Shown here: in pieces, positions 1 to 8,267 of the stretch
How positions within the stretch are numbered: position 1 is the first letter of the stretch
Layout of the letters: every line of letters begins with the position of its first letter
Assembly: GCF_002879865.1 (NCBI RefSeq)
Contig: NZ_PNXY01000028.1
Coordinates: forward strand, 1-64,000
DNA length: 64,000 nt
Source of the DNA: Paraburkholderia rhynchosiae
Lineage (GTDB): Bacteria; Pseudomonadota; Gammaproteobacteria; Burkholderiales; Burkholderiaceae
Reading direction: 5' to 3'
The notes under the pieces: generated by a model
The model's input: only the letters and a program-made list of their open reading frames with translations
Database searches by the model: none
Told to the model about the DNA's origin: nothing
Made by a program: the position numbers and the translations under genes

Positions 1-25
1 CCCCAGGCAGTACCGCAACAAGTCA

Positions 26-141
26 TGCCTGATGACCATAGCGAGTCGGTCCCACCCCTTCCCATCCCGAACAGGACCGTGAAACGACTCTACGCCGATG
101 ATAGTGCGGATTACCCGTGTGAAAGTACGTCATCGTCAGGC
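26..141 (+). rRNA. rrf: 5S ribosomal RNA
   Basis: The sequence beginning TGCCTGATGACCATAGCGAG and ending near CGTCATCGTCAGGC is a complete bacterial 5S rRNA of about 116 nt. Its 5' and 3' ends (TGCCTGATGA / TCATCGTCAGGC) pair to form helix I. The sequence is of the Burkholderiaceae type. Bases 1-25 are the 23S-5S spacer, so the window opens at the end of an rRNA operon. The exact ends are accurate to a few bases. Confidence 0.95.
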
Positions 142-156
142 TCCCCTGCAGCACCA

Positions 157-186
157 GAAACCCCACCCCGAAAAAGGTGGGGTTTC
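157..186 (+). terminator. rRNA operon terminator
   Basis: An 11-bp perfect stem (GAAACCCCACC / GGTGGGGTTTC) with an 8-nt A-rich loop lies 15 bp after the 5S gene and is followed by a short T-rich stretch. This is a strong intrinsic terminator for the rRNA operon. Part of it could also protect against the convergent gene at 220-684. Confidence 0.9.
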
Positions 187-219
187 TGCGTTTACGGCGC
201 GATAACACCGCGCAGACAA

Positions 220-684
220 CTAAGCCCTTTTCCGCGCCGGAAGTTGATACGGCAACCCTGCCGTAAAGCGGTCCAGTCGTTCGCTGGCTTCGGTGACAGC
301 CCAAAGCGGAGCGCGGTGCAATTGCTGGTCGTAGTTGGTTGCAATTTGCGCGAACAGCGTGAATGCAGCACTGTCTAGCGCCCATCTTCCGGCATCCCGT
401 CCGATGTCGAACACCTTGGCTATCTCGCGTTCCGCCGCACTGAGTTGCTCGCCGGTTGCAGCGCCGAAGCCCGATTCAGCCAAAAATCCGGTCAATAACA
501 TGACTTGTGTCAGTGTCTGAGCATCGCCCATTCCGCCGTTGCCCCGACGTAATGCATCTAGCGCCAGATGTGCGCGTAGCGCGAGGTCGTCAGCCGTCTG
601 TCGGGCGATAGGCAGCAACATCACCTTGGCGTGCCGTGCCCGCGCAGCGCCAGTGTTACGGGAAAAGGGAATAGCTTGTGCCAT
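220..684 (-). CDS. conserved hypothetical protein, 154 aa
   Basis: Starting at the ATG at 684, this encodes a soluble, alanine-rich, mostly helical protein beginning MAQAIPFSRNTG. The open frame continues upstream to 900, but that part is low in coding character and rich in Arg/Cys/Ser, so the internal ATG is preferred. No signal peptide, membrane segment or known catalytic motif is visible. Residues 30-120 look like a helical bundle. I recognise the general look of a Burkholderia-restricted hypothetical protein (possibly regulatory or phage-derived) but cannot assign a function. It converges on the 5S rRNA gene and stands alone. Confidence 0.6.
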   Translation of the reverse strand: MAQAIPFSRNTGAARARHAKVMLLPIARQTADDLALRAHLALDALRRGNGGMGDAQTLTQVMLLTGFLAESGFGAATGEQLSAAEREIAKVFDIGRDAGRWALDSAAFTLFAQIATNYDQQLHRAPLWAVTEASERLDRFTAGLPYQLPARKRA

Positions 685-890
685 GAAGGTCCAATGATTG
701 TGCCTATGCAGATGCAATAACGGCGCGCGCGGCAAAAGGTTGAGCCGTTCCCGCCGATGCCCGCCTACGCCAGATGGCACAGCTGGCTCAATAGGCAGGG
801 AACGTGAGCAAGATTCCGTCCGCAGGCAATAGCAGCTGCGCCCGGACCGCAGGTCAACCACAGCCAAGCATAGCCAAGCATATGCCGTCG

Positions 891-1168
891 ACCGCATCAT
901 TCGCAGTCAGCCGCCACCACCCGTTGCCAACAGCATCATTCCCGTCGGCGCTCCGCCACCCCTCTTGGACGGCCTCATTTCCTCAGCGGCTTCCATCCAC
1001 CCCCGATTGCATCTATTCCCCGCCAGCGGCAACCGCCGTCGCTGACCGCATCATTCCCGTCGCGGCTACCACCACGGCGACCGCAGCGTCCCGCCGTCAG
1101 CGCCCACCACTCCCCGGCCGACCGCATCCTTCGCCATCAGCGCCCACCTCCCGCTAACCGCATCATTC
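891..1168. repeat. degenerate GCATCATTC repeat region
   Basis: The gene-free gap 685-1162 holds irregular C-rich repeats built around ACCGCATCATTC. GCATCATTC occurs at 894-902, 933-941, 1048-1056 and 1160-1168, with a one-base variant at 1124-1132. The copies are followed by CCGTCGGCG- or CCATCAGCG-like text and separated by 30-107 bp. A 10-bp direct repeat (AGCCAAGCAT twice) lies just upstream, around 862-881. The last copy overlaps the stop of the GntR gene. Unequal spacing rules out a CRISPR. It may be a decayed minisatellite. Nothing else is seen in the gap. Confidence 0.5.
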
Positions 1169-2020
1169 CCCCTCGACCACACGACCCGCATCCTCCACCG
1201 GAGCAACACTACGCGCCCGCACGCGACGCCGGATCTCCGAATCAAGAATCAATCGTCCGCGCAGCTTCCCTTTCATCCGCTTCACATACCGCGGCGCTTC
1301 AGTCATATGGACCGTCATCAGCTCGCGCACCTTTTCGACGTCGCGCTCGCGCGCCGCCTTCGTGATCGCCTTATGAATCTTGACGTTGGCCTGACCGAAC
1401 CGCTCATGCTCGGCCTGCGGCGTATCGTTGCGAAACTCGATCAGTTGCCGGATCATCTCGTTGATCAACTCGCAGCTGAAACGCAGAAACGGATTGGGAT
1501 TCGCGGCCGCAAGAATGTCGTGGAAGTTCACATCTTCCTGACGTTGCCGCACGATATCCTGGCCGCCGTGCGACGAAGCCGGCCGATCGCAACATGCAAT
1601 GCTGGCCTCCAGCGCCTCGAAATCCTGTTCGGTCAGATGCGGCACCGCGCCGGCCGCAAGCTCCGGCTCGAGTAACTTGCGCACGGTATAAATGTCGTCG
1701 ATGGACACGTCCTTGAAGAACAGATAGTTCTGCAAAAGCTGCAGCGTTCGATCCAGCGGCACCTCCACCACCATGCCGCCGCCGCTCGGGCCGGTCGTTA
1801 CCTTGATAAGCCCTTGCACCTCGAGCGACTTCAGCGCCTCGCGGATCGTGCTCTTGCTCACGGAAAAGAGTTGCTGCAACTCGACCTCGCGTGGCAGGCG
1901 GTCGCCCGGCTTCAGGTCCTTCTCTGTGATCAGCCGCTTGATTTCCTCCGCGACCAGATCGCCGCGCTTTTGCTGCTTGATCTCAATCGCGGCGCCTGCC
2001 TTGGCTCGATCCGTGGCCAT
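1163..2020 (-). CDS. GntR-family (FadR-type) transcriptional regulator
   Basis: This 285-aa protein has an N-terminal winged helix (residues about 18-85, with LKPGDRLPREVELQQLFSVS then STIREALKSLEVQGLIKV) followed by an all-helical FadR/VanR-type FCD ligand domain. In the FCD domain, His residues in VNFHDILAAA and KIHKAI are of the type that coordinate a metal or carboxylate ligand. The ATG at 2020 is chosen because AGGAGC precedes it by the usual distance; an upstream TTG/GTG extension to 2083 lacks this. It is transcribed divergently from the ABC importer operon at 2263-9766, and the palindrome at 2158-2179 is a likely operator. By inference it is a repressor of that operon, relieved by an organic-acid or amino-acid-like ligand. 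Confidence 0.92.
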   Translation of the reverse strand: MATDRAKAGAAIEIKQQKRGDLVAEEIKRLITEKDLKPGDRLPREVELQQLFSVSKSTIREALKSLEVQGLIKVTTGPSGGGMVVEVPLDRTLQLLQNYLFFKDVSIDDIYTVRKLLEPELAAGAVPHLTEQDFEALEASIACCDRPASSHGGQDIVRQRQEDVNFHDILAAANPNPFLRFSCELINEMIRQLIEFRNDTPQAEHERFGQANVKIHKAITKAARERDVEKVRELMTVHMTEAPRYVKRMKGKLRGRLILDSEIRRRVRARSVAPVEDAGRVVEGE

Positions 2021-2119
2021 TTTCAATGCTCCTAATTTTGTGTGCTGCACCATCGGTGTTCGGCCGCGCAACGCCAAGCGCAAGCATATCCGCCTCGTTG
2101 CTCCAGGAATTTTGCCTTA

Positions 2120-2148
2120 TTGACACTGGAATTTATTATACCTACGAT
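2120..2148 (+). promoter_or_regulatory. sigma70-type promoter of the ABC importer operon
   Basis: A perfect -35 (TTGACA, 2120-2125), a 17-bp spacer and a -10 of TACGAT (2143-2148) point toward the operon starting at 2263. The predicted start of transcription, near 2155, places the palindrome at 2158-2179 immediately downstream, which suits a repressor that blocks promoter clearance. Confidence 0.7.
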
Positions 2149-2157
2149 CAAGTCAAA

Positions 2158-2179
2158 CCTATTTATCATGATAAATAGG
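2158..2179. promoter_or_regulatory. perfect 22-bp palindrome, probable GntR operator
   Basis: The half-site CCTATTTATCA is followed directly by its exact reverse complement. The A/T-rich palindrome stands out in a GC-rich genome and lies in the divergent gap between the FadR-type regulator and the importer operon, just after the predicted promoter. A dimeric regulator site is the natural reading; the regulator at 1163-2020 is the obvious candidate. Confidence 0.75.
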
Positions 2180-2262
2180 ACAAAGCCAAGTGATCAAACT
2201 TCACGGGCGGCCAGCAAGTTTTCGCAGTCGTTCAGTGCGTGTCTCTTCCAAGGAGCGTCATT

Positions 2263-3471
2263 TTGAATCGCCGAGATATGTTGAAGCTGGCCGCGCTGTC
2301 GGCCGTTCCAGGTACGCTGGGCTCGCTCGTCGCGCGCAGCGCCTTCGCTCAGGCCGGGGGCGTGCAATTCGCCTGCCCCGTGCCGATGTCAGGCGCGTTC
2401 GCTGCCAACGGCAAGTACGCCGACCTCGGTATGAAGCTGGCCATCGAACAGTATGGCAAGGTGCTGGGCGAACCGCTCGCGTACTCGGTGCTCGACACCG
2501 AAGGCAAGCCTGCAACGGCGGTGCGCCGCGTGCAGGAAATCGCACAGCAAAAGAACGCGCGCTTCTTTGCGGGCGGTATTTTGTCATCCGAAGCATTGGC
2601 GATGGGCAAGGAAGTGCAGAAAGCCGGCGGCGTTTTCATCACCACGGCCGGCGCGGACGAAATCACCGGAAAGGACTGCAACGATGCAACTTTCCGCTGG
2701 TCGGTGCCTACGTATGGCGCGATCGAGCAGACGGTCCGTCCGTTGATCCAGATGATGCCGAAAGCCAGGCGCTGGTACACGATCACGCCGCAGTACGTAT
2801 TCGGCGACGGCTTGCTGTCTGCTGCGAAAGCCGTCTTCAAGGACAAGGGCATCGAGCATGTGGGCAACAGTTATCACTCGCTCAATGAGAAGGAGTTCAG
2901 CGGCTATCTGACGAACGCGGTCGCTGCGAAGCCGGACGTCTTGCTGATCCTCAACTTCGGTTCACAATCTTCCGACACGCTTCGCCAGGCCGTGAGCTTC
3001 GGCATGAAAAACAACTGCACGATTCTGATCGCGTGGGCGTCCGGTCTCGAGCAATTCGAGTCGCTGGGTGCCGACTTGTGCGACGGCGTCTATTTCGGCG
3101 CGCAGTATTGGCACGCAATCGATTCGCCGCTCAATCGCGATCTCGTCAAACGCACGCAAGCGGCGTTCAAGACGAATCCCAACTACAGCCTGGCGGGCTC
3201 ATATATCTGCACGAAGATTTTGCTGGACGGAATCGTGAAGGCCGGCAATGTCGATCCGAAGAAAGTGGTGGCCACGCTCGAGGGCATGAAATACGACGGA
3301 CTGACAGGCCCCGAAGAAGTCCGCAAGGGCGATCATCAGGTGCTGAAGAACTACTACCTGTTAAAGGGTAAGGCGAAGAACAAGATGAAAAACGCCGATG
3401 ATTACGCGGATATCGTCAGTTCGGGCCAATCGTTCCTGCCTCTCGACAAGACCGGTTGCAAGCTGGCCTGA
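2263..3471 (+). CDS. ABC transporter substrate-binding protein, branched-chain amino acid type
   Basis: This 402-aa periplasmic binding protein belongs to the LivJ/urea-amide (type I periplasmic-binding) family: VQFACPVPMSGAFAANGKYADLGMKLA near the N-terminus, and GGILSSEALAMGKEVQKAGGVF in the first lobe. The start is a TTG at 2263, 7 nt after AGGAG. A GTG at 2239 is in frame but has no ribosome site and would disrupt the signal. From the TTG the protein begins MNRRDMLKLAALSAVPG, a twin-arginine-like signal ending at FAQA. It is the first gene of a seven-gene operon and should set its substrate specificity. The downstream M20 and M81 hydrolases suggest an amide, ureide or peptide-like ligand rather than a plain branched-chain amino acid. 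Confidence 0.92.
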   Translation: MNRRDMLKLAALSAVPGTLGSLVARSAFAQAGGVQFACPVPMSGAFAANGKYADLGMKLAIEQYGKVLGEPLAYSVLDTEGKPATAVRRVQEIAQQKNARFFAGGILSSEALAMGKEVQKAGGVFITTAGADEITGKDCNDATFRWSVPTYGAIEQTVRPLIQMMPKARRWYTITPQYVFGDGLLSAAKAVFKDKGIEHVGNSYHSLNEKEFSGYLTNAVAAKPDVLLILNFGSQSSDTLRQAVSFGMKNNCTILIAWASGLEQFESLGADLCDGVYFGAQYWHAIDSPLNRDLVKRTQAAFKTNPNYSLAGSYICTKILLDGIVKAGNVDPKKVVATLEGMKYDGLTGPEEVRKGDHQVLKNYYLLKGKAKNKMKNADDYADIVSSGQSFLPLDKTGCKLA

Positions 3472-3552
3472 TGCGTGCCGTGCGTGGCAGTGCCGGGAAC
3501 ACCGCGGCTCGCACAAAAGCGGTGACGTTTCGCTAATCTTCACACAGACGCC

Positions 3553-4413
3553 ATGAACGTTTATCTTCTTCAGATCGTCAACGGTATCGGAGTGGGGATG
3601 CTGTATTTCCTGCTCGCGGTCGGTTTGTCGATCGTGTTCGGCCTGCTGCGCTTCGTGAATTTCGCGCATGGCGCCTTCTATCTGCTCGGCGCTTACTTCT
3701 GCTATCAGGCGATGCAGTGGTCGATGAACTTCTGGACAGCACTGATCGTCGTGCCGATTGTTGTCGGCGCATTGGCGTGGGTCATCGAAAAGCTGATCTT
3801 GCGGCACGTCTACGCTCAGCAGCATGAGTTTCATATTCTTGTGACAGTAGGGCTCGCGCTCGTCGTGCAGGAATGCGCGATTCTCGTGTGGGGTCCGCTC
3901 GGCGACAACGTGCCTGTTCCCGACATGCTGAACGGCGTGGTGATCTGGGGCAGCTTTGTCTATCCGAAGTATCGCCTGTTCGTGATCGGCTTTACGGCCG
4001 TGCTCGCCGCGTTGCTCTGGTGGGTGCTGGAGGGTACGCGTCTTGGCAGTGCTGTGCGTGCGGGCAGTGAATCGACAGAGATGGTTTCGCTGCTAGGCAT
4101 CAACGTGTTGCGCGTGTTCAGCCTCGTGTTCGCGCTCGGCGCCGCAACGGCCGCGCTCGCCGGCGTGCTCGCCGCGCCGATTCGCGGTGTCGATCCCTTC
4201 ATGGGCATCGAGGCGCTCGGCGTCGCGTTCGTCGTCGTGGTGGTGGGCGGCATGGGCAACTTTCTCGGCGCGCTGGTGGGCGGCCTGTTAGTGGGTATCG
4301 TGCAAAGTGTGATGAGCACGCTGTGGCCCGAGGGCGCGCGATTGATGATCTATGTCGCGATGGCCGCTGTTCTTTTGCTGCGGCCGAATGGCTTACTCGG
4401 GAGAGCCGCGTGA
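3553..4413 (+). CDS. branched-chain-type ABC transporter permease (LivH family)
   Basis: This 286-aa inner-membrane protein has about eight hydrophobic segments and the LivH landmarks: NGIGVGMLYFLLAVGLSIVF at the start, GLLRFVNFAHGAFYLLGAY, and the cytoplasmic coupling loop GSESTEMVSLLGINVLRVF. It forms the channel half that pairs with the LivM-like permease immediately downstream. The last four bases (GTGA) overlap the GTG start of that gene. The 81-bp gap from the binding-protein gene contains no strong terminator. Confidence 0.95.
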   Translation: MNVYLLQIVNGIGVGMLYFLLAVGLSIVFGLLRFVNFAHGAFYLLGAYFCYQAMQWSMNFWTALIVVPIVVGALAWVIEKLILRHVYAQQHEFHILVTVGLALVVQECAILVWGPLGDNVPVPDMLNGVVIWGSFVYPKYRLFVIGFTAVLAALLWWVLEGTRLGSAVRAGSESTEMVSLLGINVLRVFSLVFALGAATAALAGVLAAPIRGVDPFMGIEALGVAFVVVVVGGMGNFLGALVGGLLVGIVQSVMSTLWPEGARLMIYVAMAAVLLLRPNGLLGRAA

Positions 4414-5474
4414 TCGATACTTCAAAGTCTGCCGTCACGAAAGCTGCTCCGCGCATGTCGGCACGCGCCTCGGGACGCGCATTGCATCGTTATCGTTTCC
4501 TGTTGCTGGCGCTGCTGGTCGTGTGCATTTTGCCGTTGACGCTGCGCTCGGGCTCGCTCGCCACGGAAGTACTCGTGTTCGCGCTTGCCGCATTGGGCTG
4601 CAATCTTCTGCTTGGCCACACAGGGCTGCTTTCGTTCGGGCAGGGTATCTTCTTCGGACTCGGCAGCTATAGCGCGGGCCTGGTGCTCACCAAAGCCGCT
4701 TTGCCCGTGCCCATTGCGCTCTTCGCGGCAATCGCCGTCGGTGCGATAGCCGCCGCGCTCGTCGGATGGTTTTCGATCAGACAGCGCGGCACATACTTCG
4801 TGATGCTGACGCTCGCGTTTGGACAACTGTTCTACTTCCTCGCTTACACCACGCCGGATCTGACCGGGGGCGACAATGGCCTGCTCGACATTCCGCGCCC
4901 CGCGCTCGGGTTCTTGGGCAAAACACTCGTTCCGCTCAGCTCGCCGTGGCAGTACTACGGGTTCGTCGCGGTGCTTTTCCTCGTCGTGTTCTGGTTGTTG
5001 ATGCGCGTCTCGCACTCTGTGTTCGGCCGCACGCTGCTTGCGATCCGCGACAACGAAGCGCGTGCCGCCGCTGTCGGCTACGACGTCAAGCGCTTCAAGC
5101 TGATGGCGTTCGTCATCTCCGGCGGCGTAACAGGTCTTGCGGGCGCACTGCATGCGTTGATGACCGGTATTGCGCCGCTCTCCAACATCGACTACCACAC
5201 GAGCGAGATGATTCTCGTGATGACGGTGATCGGCGGCACCGGCAATCTGTTTGCTTCCGTGCTGGGCGCCGCGTTCTATGTGCTGTTCGCCGACTGGCTC
5301 TCGACGTTGTGGCCGCGCTGGCTACTTCTACTTGGCATCGTGCTGATGGCGGTGAGCCTCTACATGCAACGCGGTCTATGGGGACTGGGCGAACGTATCT
5401 GGCAGGCACTACGGGGCCGTTCAGAAGCCGAAGCAGCCGATGCAGGCGACGACGCCGCAAGGGAGCGCATATGA
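4410..5474 (+). CDS. branched-chain-type ABC transporter permease (LivM family)
   Basis: This is a 354-aa membrane protein. The GTG start at 4410 overlaps the previous stop (GTGA), the usual translational coupling in such operons. An earlier in-frame start would lie deep inside livH. It carries LivM hallmarks: GCNLLLGHTGLLSFGQGIFFGLGSY near the N-terminus and the coupling motif AIRDNEARAAAVGYDVKRFKLMAF. A short basic, alanine-rich cytoplasmic N-terminus precedes the first segment. Its stop overlaps the ATG of the next ATPase gene (ATGA). Confidence 0.95.
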   Translation: MIDTSKSAVTKAAPRMSARASGRALHRYRFLLLALLVVCILPLTLRSGSLATEVLVFALAALGCNLLLGHTGLLSFGQGIFFGLGSYSAGLVLTKAALPVPIALFAAIAVGAIAAALVGWFSIRQRGTYFVMLTLAFGQLFYFLAYTTPDLTGGDNGLLDIPRPALGFLGKTLVPLSSPWQYYGFVAVLFLVVFWLLMRVSHSVFGRTLLAIRDNEARAAAVGYDVKRFKLMAFVISGGVTGLAGALHALMTGIAPLSNIDYHTSEMILVMTVIGGTGNLFASVLGAAFYVLFADWLSTLWPRWLLLLGIVLMAVSLYMQRGLWGLGERIWQALRGRSEAEAADAGDDAARERI

Positions 5475-6238
5475 GCGAGGCAATTCTTGAAGCAAGCGGC
5501 GTGGTGAAGCGCTATGGCAAATTCACGGCGCTCTCCGAGGTCACCTTGCGCATCATGCCGCGCACCGTGCATTCGGTAATCGGTCCGAATGGCGCGGGCA
5601 AGACTACGCTCTTTCATGTGCTGACCGGCACCGTGCCGATCACCGCGGGGACCATTGTTTTCGACGGACACAACGTCACGCATGAGCCAGATTACAAGCG
5701 TGTGCGTCGCGGCGTCGCGAGATCGTTTCAGGTGACGAGTCTGTTTGCCAATCTGAGCGTGCGCGAAAACCTGCGACTCGCCGCGCAAGGCGTCGACGCC
5801 ATACGCGCGCTCAATGCATGGACGCCACCGCACGGTTCACTGGCGCATAAGGATACCGTCGACGGCGTACTCGAGCGCCTCGCGTTGCAGCGTTTCAGCA
5901 AGGTGCCGGCGGGCGCGCTCTCGCACGGCCAGCAGCGACGGCTGGAAGTCGGCATGGCGCTCGCCGCGCGGCCCAAGGCGATCTTTCTCGACGAGCCGAC
6001 GTCGGGCATGGGTATCGACGATCTCGACGATATGAAGCGCCTGATTCGCGGCCTGCGCGACGACTACACCGTCGTGCTGATCGAGCACAACATGGGCATC
6101 GTGATGGACATCTCGGACACGATCACTGTGATGCAGCAAGGGCGCGTACTGGTGGAAGGGCGACCCGACGAAATTCGCGGCGACGAGCGCGTGCGCAGCG
6201 CCTATCTCGGCAACATGATCACCGGAGGCCGCGCATGA
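5471..6238 (+). CDS. ABC transporter ATP-binding protein (LivG family)
   Basis: This 255-aa ATPase drives the importer. The Walker A is GPNGAGKTT, the signature loop is the LivG-type variant LSHGQQRRLE, and the Walker B is AIFLDEPTSGMG. A LivG-specific C-terminal segment follows (IEHNMGIVMDISDTITVMQQGRVLVEGRPDEI). The ATG at 5471 overlaps the livM stop by 4 bp and its own stop overlaps livF by 4 bp. It is expected to heterodimerise with the LivF-like ATPase beneath the two permeases. Confidence 0.95.
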   Translation: MSEAILEASGVVKRYGKFTALSEVTLRIMPRTVHSVIGPNGAGKTTLFHVLTGTVPITAGTIVFDGHNVTHEPDYKRVRRGVARSFQVTSLFANLSVRENLRLAAQGVDAIRALNAWTPPHGSLAHKDTVDGVLERLALQRFSKVPAGALSHGQQRRLEVGMALAARPKAIFLDEPTSGMGIDDLDDMKRLIRGLRDDYTVVLIEHNMGIVMDISDTITVMQQGRVLVEGRPDEIRGDERVRSAYLGNMITGGRA

Positions 6239-6936
6239 TTCTCGACGTGCAGCAGATTCACGGCTTCTACGGGAAAAGTCACATCCTGCAAGGCGTTTCC
6301 TTGCAGATCGGCGAAGGCGAAACGGTCACGCTGCTGGGCCGCAACGGCACGGGAAAATCGACCACACTCAAGGCGATTGCCGGCGTCGTCGCGCCGAAGA
6401 ACGGCAGCGTGATGTTCAACGGCGCAGCGATAAGCGGCTTGCCGGCGCACAAGATTGCGTCACGCGGCGTATGCTTCGTGCCCGAACATCGTGGCATTTT
6501 TCGTCTGCTCACTGTCGAAGAAAACTTGCGGCTTGGCGCGCGCAAAGACTCGCCGTGGCAACTCGACGACATCTACCGCATTTTTCCGCGGCTGAAAGAG
6601 CGGCGCACGAATGGCGGCGGACAGCTGTCCGGCGGCGAACAGCAGATGCTCGCGATCGGCCGCGCGCTGATGAATCATCCGCGCCTGCTGATGCTCGATG
6701 AACCGGTGGAGGGTCTCGCGCCGGTGATCGTCGAAGAGATCGTGGCGCAACTGAAGCTTATTCGCGAAGCGGGCGTGGCGATTCTGCTCGTCGAGCAGAA
6801 CCTCGAAGTCTGTACGCAACTCGCGGACCGTCATTACATCATCGAACAGGGCGTGATCGTTTATTCGGGCGACAACTCGTCGTTCGCTGCCGACGACTCG
6901 ATCAAGGACCGCTATCTGGGCGTCGGCGTCGTCTGA
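6235..6936 (+). CDS. ABC transporter ATP-binding protein (LivF family)
   Basis: This 233-aa ATPase is the partner of the LivG-like subunit. Its Walker A is GRNGTGKST, its signature is LSGGEQQML and its Walker B is LLMLDEPVEGLAP. It ends with the short LivF C-terminus and lacks the extra LivG tail. It completes a five-component branched-chain-type importer. The M20 hydrolase follows after 32 bp, with its own ribosome site. Confidence 0.95.
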   Translation: MILDVQQIHGFYGKSHILQGVSLQIGEGETVTLLGRNGTGKSTTLKAIAGVVAPKNGSVMFNGAAISGLPAHKIASRGVCFVPEHRGIFRLLTVEENLRLGARKDSPWQLDDIYRIFPRLKERRTNGGGQLSGGEQQMLAIGRALMNHPRLLMLDEPVEGLAPVIVEEIVAQLKLIREAGVAILLVEQNLEVCTQLADRHYIIEQGVIVYSGDNSSFAADDSIKDRYLGVGVV

Positions 6937-6968
6937 GCCCACGCCGACTTCACTATGAGGAAGCATTG

Positions 6969-8267
6969 ATGCAAGTTCATGAATCACAGGGCACGCACAC
7001 GCCTGATCGTTTGCGCGTCGATGGGGAACGGCTTTGGAACAGTCTCATGCAACTCGCGCAGATCGGCGCGACGGAAAAGGGCGGCGTTTGCCGGTTGGCG
7101 TTGACCGAACTGGACCGCATCGCGCGAGATCAGTTCGTTAGTTGGGCGAAGCAAATTGGCTGCACGGTGCGAGTCGATGCCATCGGCAATATCTTCGCGC
7201 GCCGCGCGGGATTGCGCGACGACCTCCCGCCTGTGATGACAGGCAGTCACATCGACACACAGCCGACCGGTGGCAAATTCGACGGCAACTATGGCGTGCT
7301 CGCCGGTCTCGAAGTGCTGCGCACGCTGGCCGATGCAAACGTCAGAACTCTTGCGCCGCTGGAAGTCGCGGTCTGGACGAACGAAGAGGGCTCGCGCTTC
7401 GTTCCGGTGATGATGGGCTCAGGCGTGTTCGCCGGCGCGTTCACGCTGGAACATGCGCTCGAGCAGCGCGATCGCGATGGCATCTCCGTGCGCGACGCGT
7501 TGGCGGCCATCGGCTATGTTGGCGAAAACACGAGACCGCATACCGTTGGTGCATATTTCGAAGCGCACATCGAACAGGGCCCGGTGCTGGAAGCGCACGA
7601 CAAGACTGTCGGCATCGTGCAAGGCGCGCTAGGTCAACGCTGGTACGACGTGACAGTGCATGGCATGGAAGCGCACGCAGGCCCCACGCCGATGGAATTG
7701 CGCCGCGACGCGTTGCTCGTTGCCGCGGATCTGATCCACGCGGTCAACCGCATCGCGCTCGATCACGCGCCGCATGGCCGCGGCACGGTGGGCTGGGTCG
7801 ACGTGCATCCGAACTCGCGCAACGTGATTCCAGGGCGCGTGAAGCTGACGGCCGATCTGCGCGCCGCCGACGACGCCACGCTCACCGCGATGGATAGCGC
7901 GCTGCGTGAAGCGTGCTCGGCCGCGAGCGCGAACGCGGGCATTACGGTGGACATCGAGCCGGTCGTCTACTTCGCGCCGCAACCGTTCGCCGCGGAGCTG
8001 GTGGCCGCCGTCAAGAAAGGCGCGGACATGCTGGGCTTTTCGTCGATGGACGTGATCAGCGGCGCCGGGCACGACGCGGTGTATCTCGCGCGCGTTGCTC
8101 CCGCCGCGATGATCTTCGTGCCATGCAAGGACGGCATCAGCCACAACGAGATCGAGGACGCGCGCGCAGATCACCTGGAAGCGGGCTGCAATGTGTTGTT
8201 GCACGCCATGTTGAAAGCGGCGCAAACTGTGCGGACAACGCCAGTGTCAGAGGCCTCCAGCATATGA
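6969..8267 (+). CDS. M20-family Zn hydrolase (N-carbamoyl-amino acid / allantoate amidohydrolase type)
   Basis: This 432-aa cytoplasmic enzyme belongs to the HyuC/AllC/beta-ureidopropionase branch of M20. Metal-site residues are visible: His94 and Asp105 in GSHIDTQPTGGKFDGNYG, the glutamate pair in TNEEGSRF (about 139-140), His200 in FEAHIEQGPVLE, and a C-terminal SHNE. The dimerisation domain lies between. Members release CO2 and ammonia from N-carbamoyl compounds or open related amides. The ATG at 6969 follows GAGGAAG. Its place behind the importer implies that it processes the imported compound. The family predicts an amide or ureido bond; the actual substrate cannot be read from the sequence. 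Its stop overlaps the start of the M81 gene. Confidence 0.92.
   Translation: MQVHESQGTHTPDRLRVDGERLWNSLMQLAQIGATEKGGVCRLALTELDRIARDQFVSWAKQIGCTVRVDAIGNIFARRAGLRDDLPPVMTGSHIDTQPTGGKFDGNYGVLAGLEVLRTLADANVRTLAPLEVAVWTNEEGSRFVPVMMGSGVFAGAFTLEHALEQRDRDGISVRDALAAIGYVGENTRPHTVGAYFEAHIEQGPVLEAHDKTVGIVQGALGQRWYDVTVHGMEAHAGPTPMELRRDALLVAADLIHAVNRIALDHAPHGRGTVGWVDVHPNSRNVIPGRVKLTADLRAADDATLTAMDSALREACSAASANAGITVDIEPVVYFAPQPFAAELVAAVKKGADMLGFSSMDVISGAGHDAVYLARVAPAAMIFVPCKDGISHNEIEDARADHLEAGCNVLLHAMLKAAQTVRTTPVSEASSI

Noticed and set aside
885..1185. GCATCATTC repeats as a CRISPR array
   Set aside because: The unit is too short, imperfect and unevenly spaced, and no cas gene is nearby.
2239..2262. GTG at 2239 as start of the ABC binding protein
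   Set aside because: It has no ribosome site and would place eight extra residues before the twin-arginine signal; the TTG at 2263 has AGGAG at the right distance.
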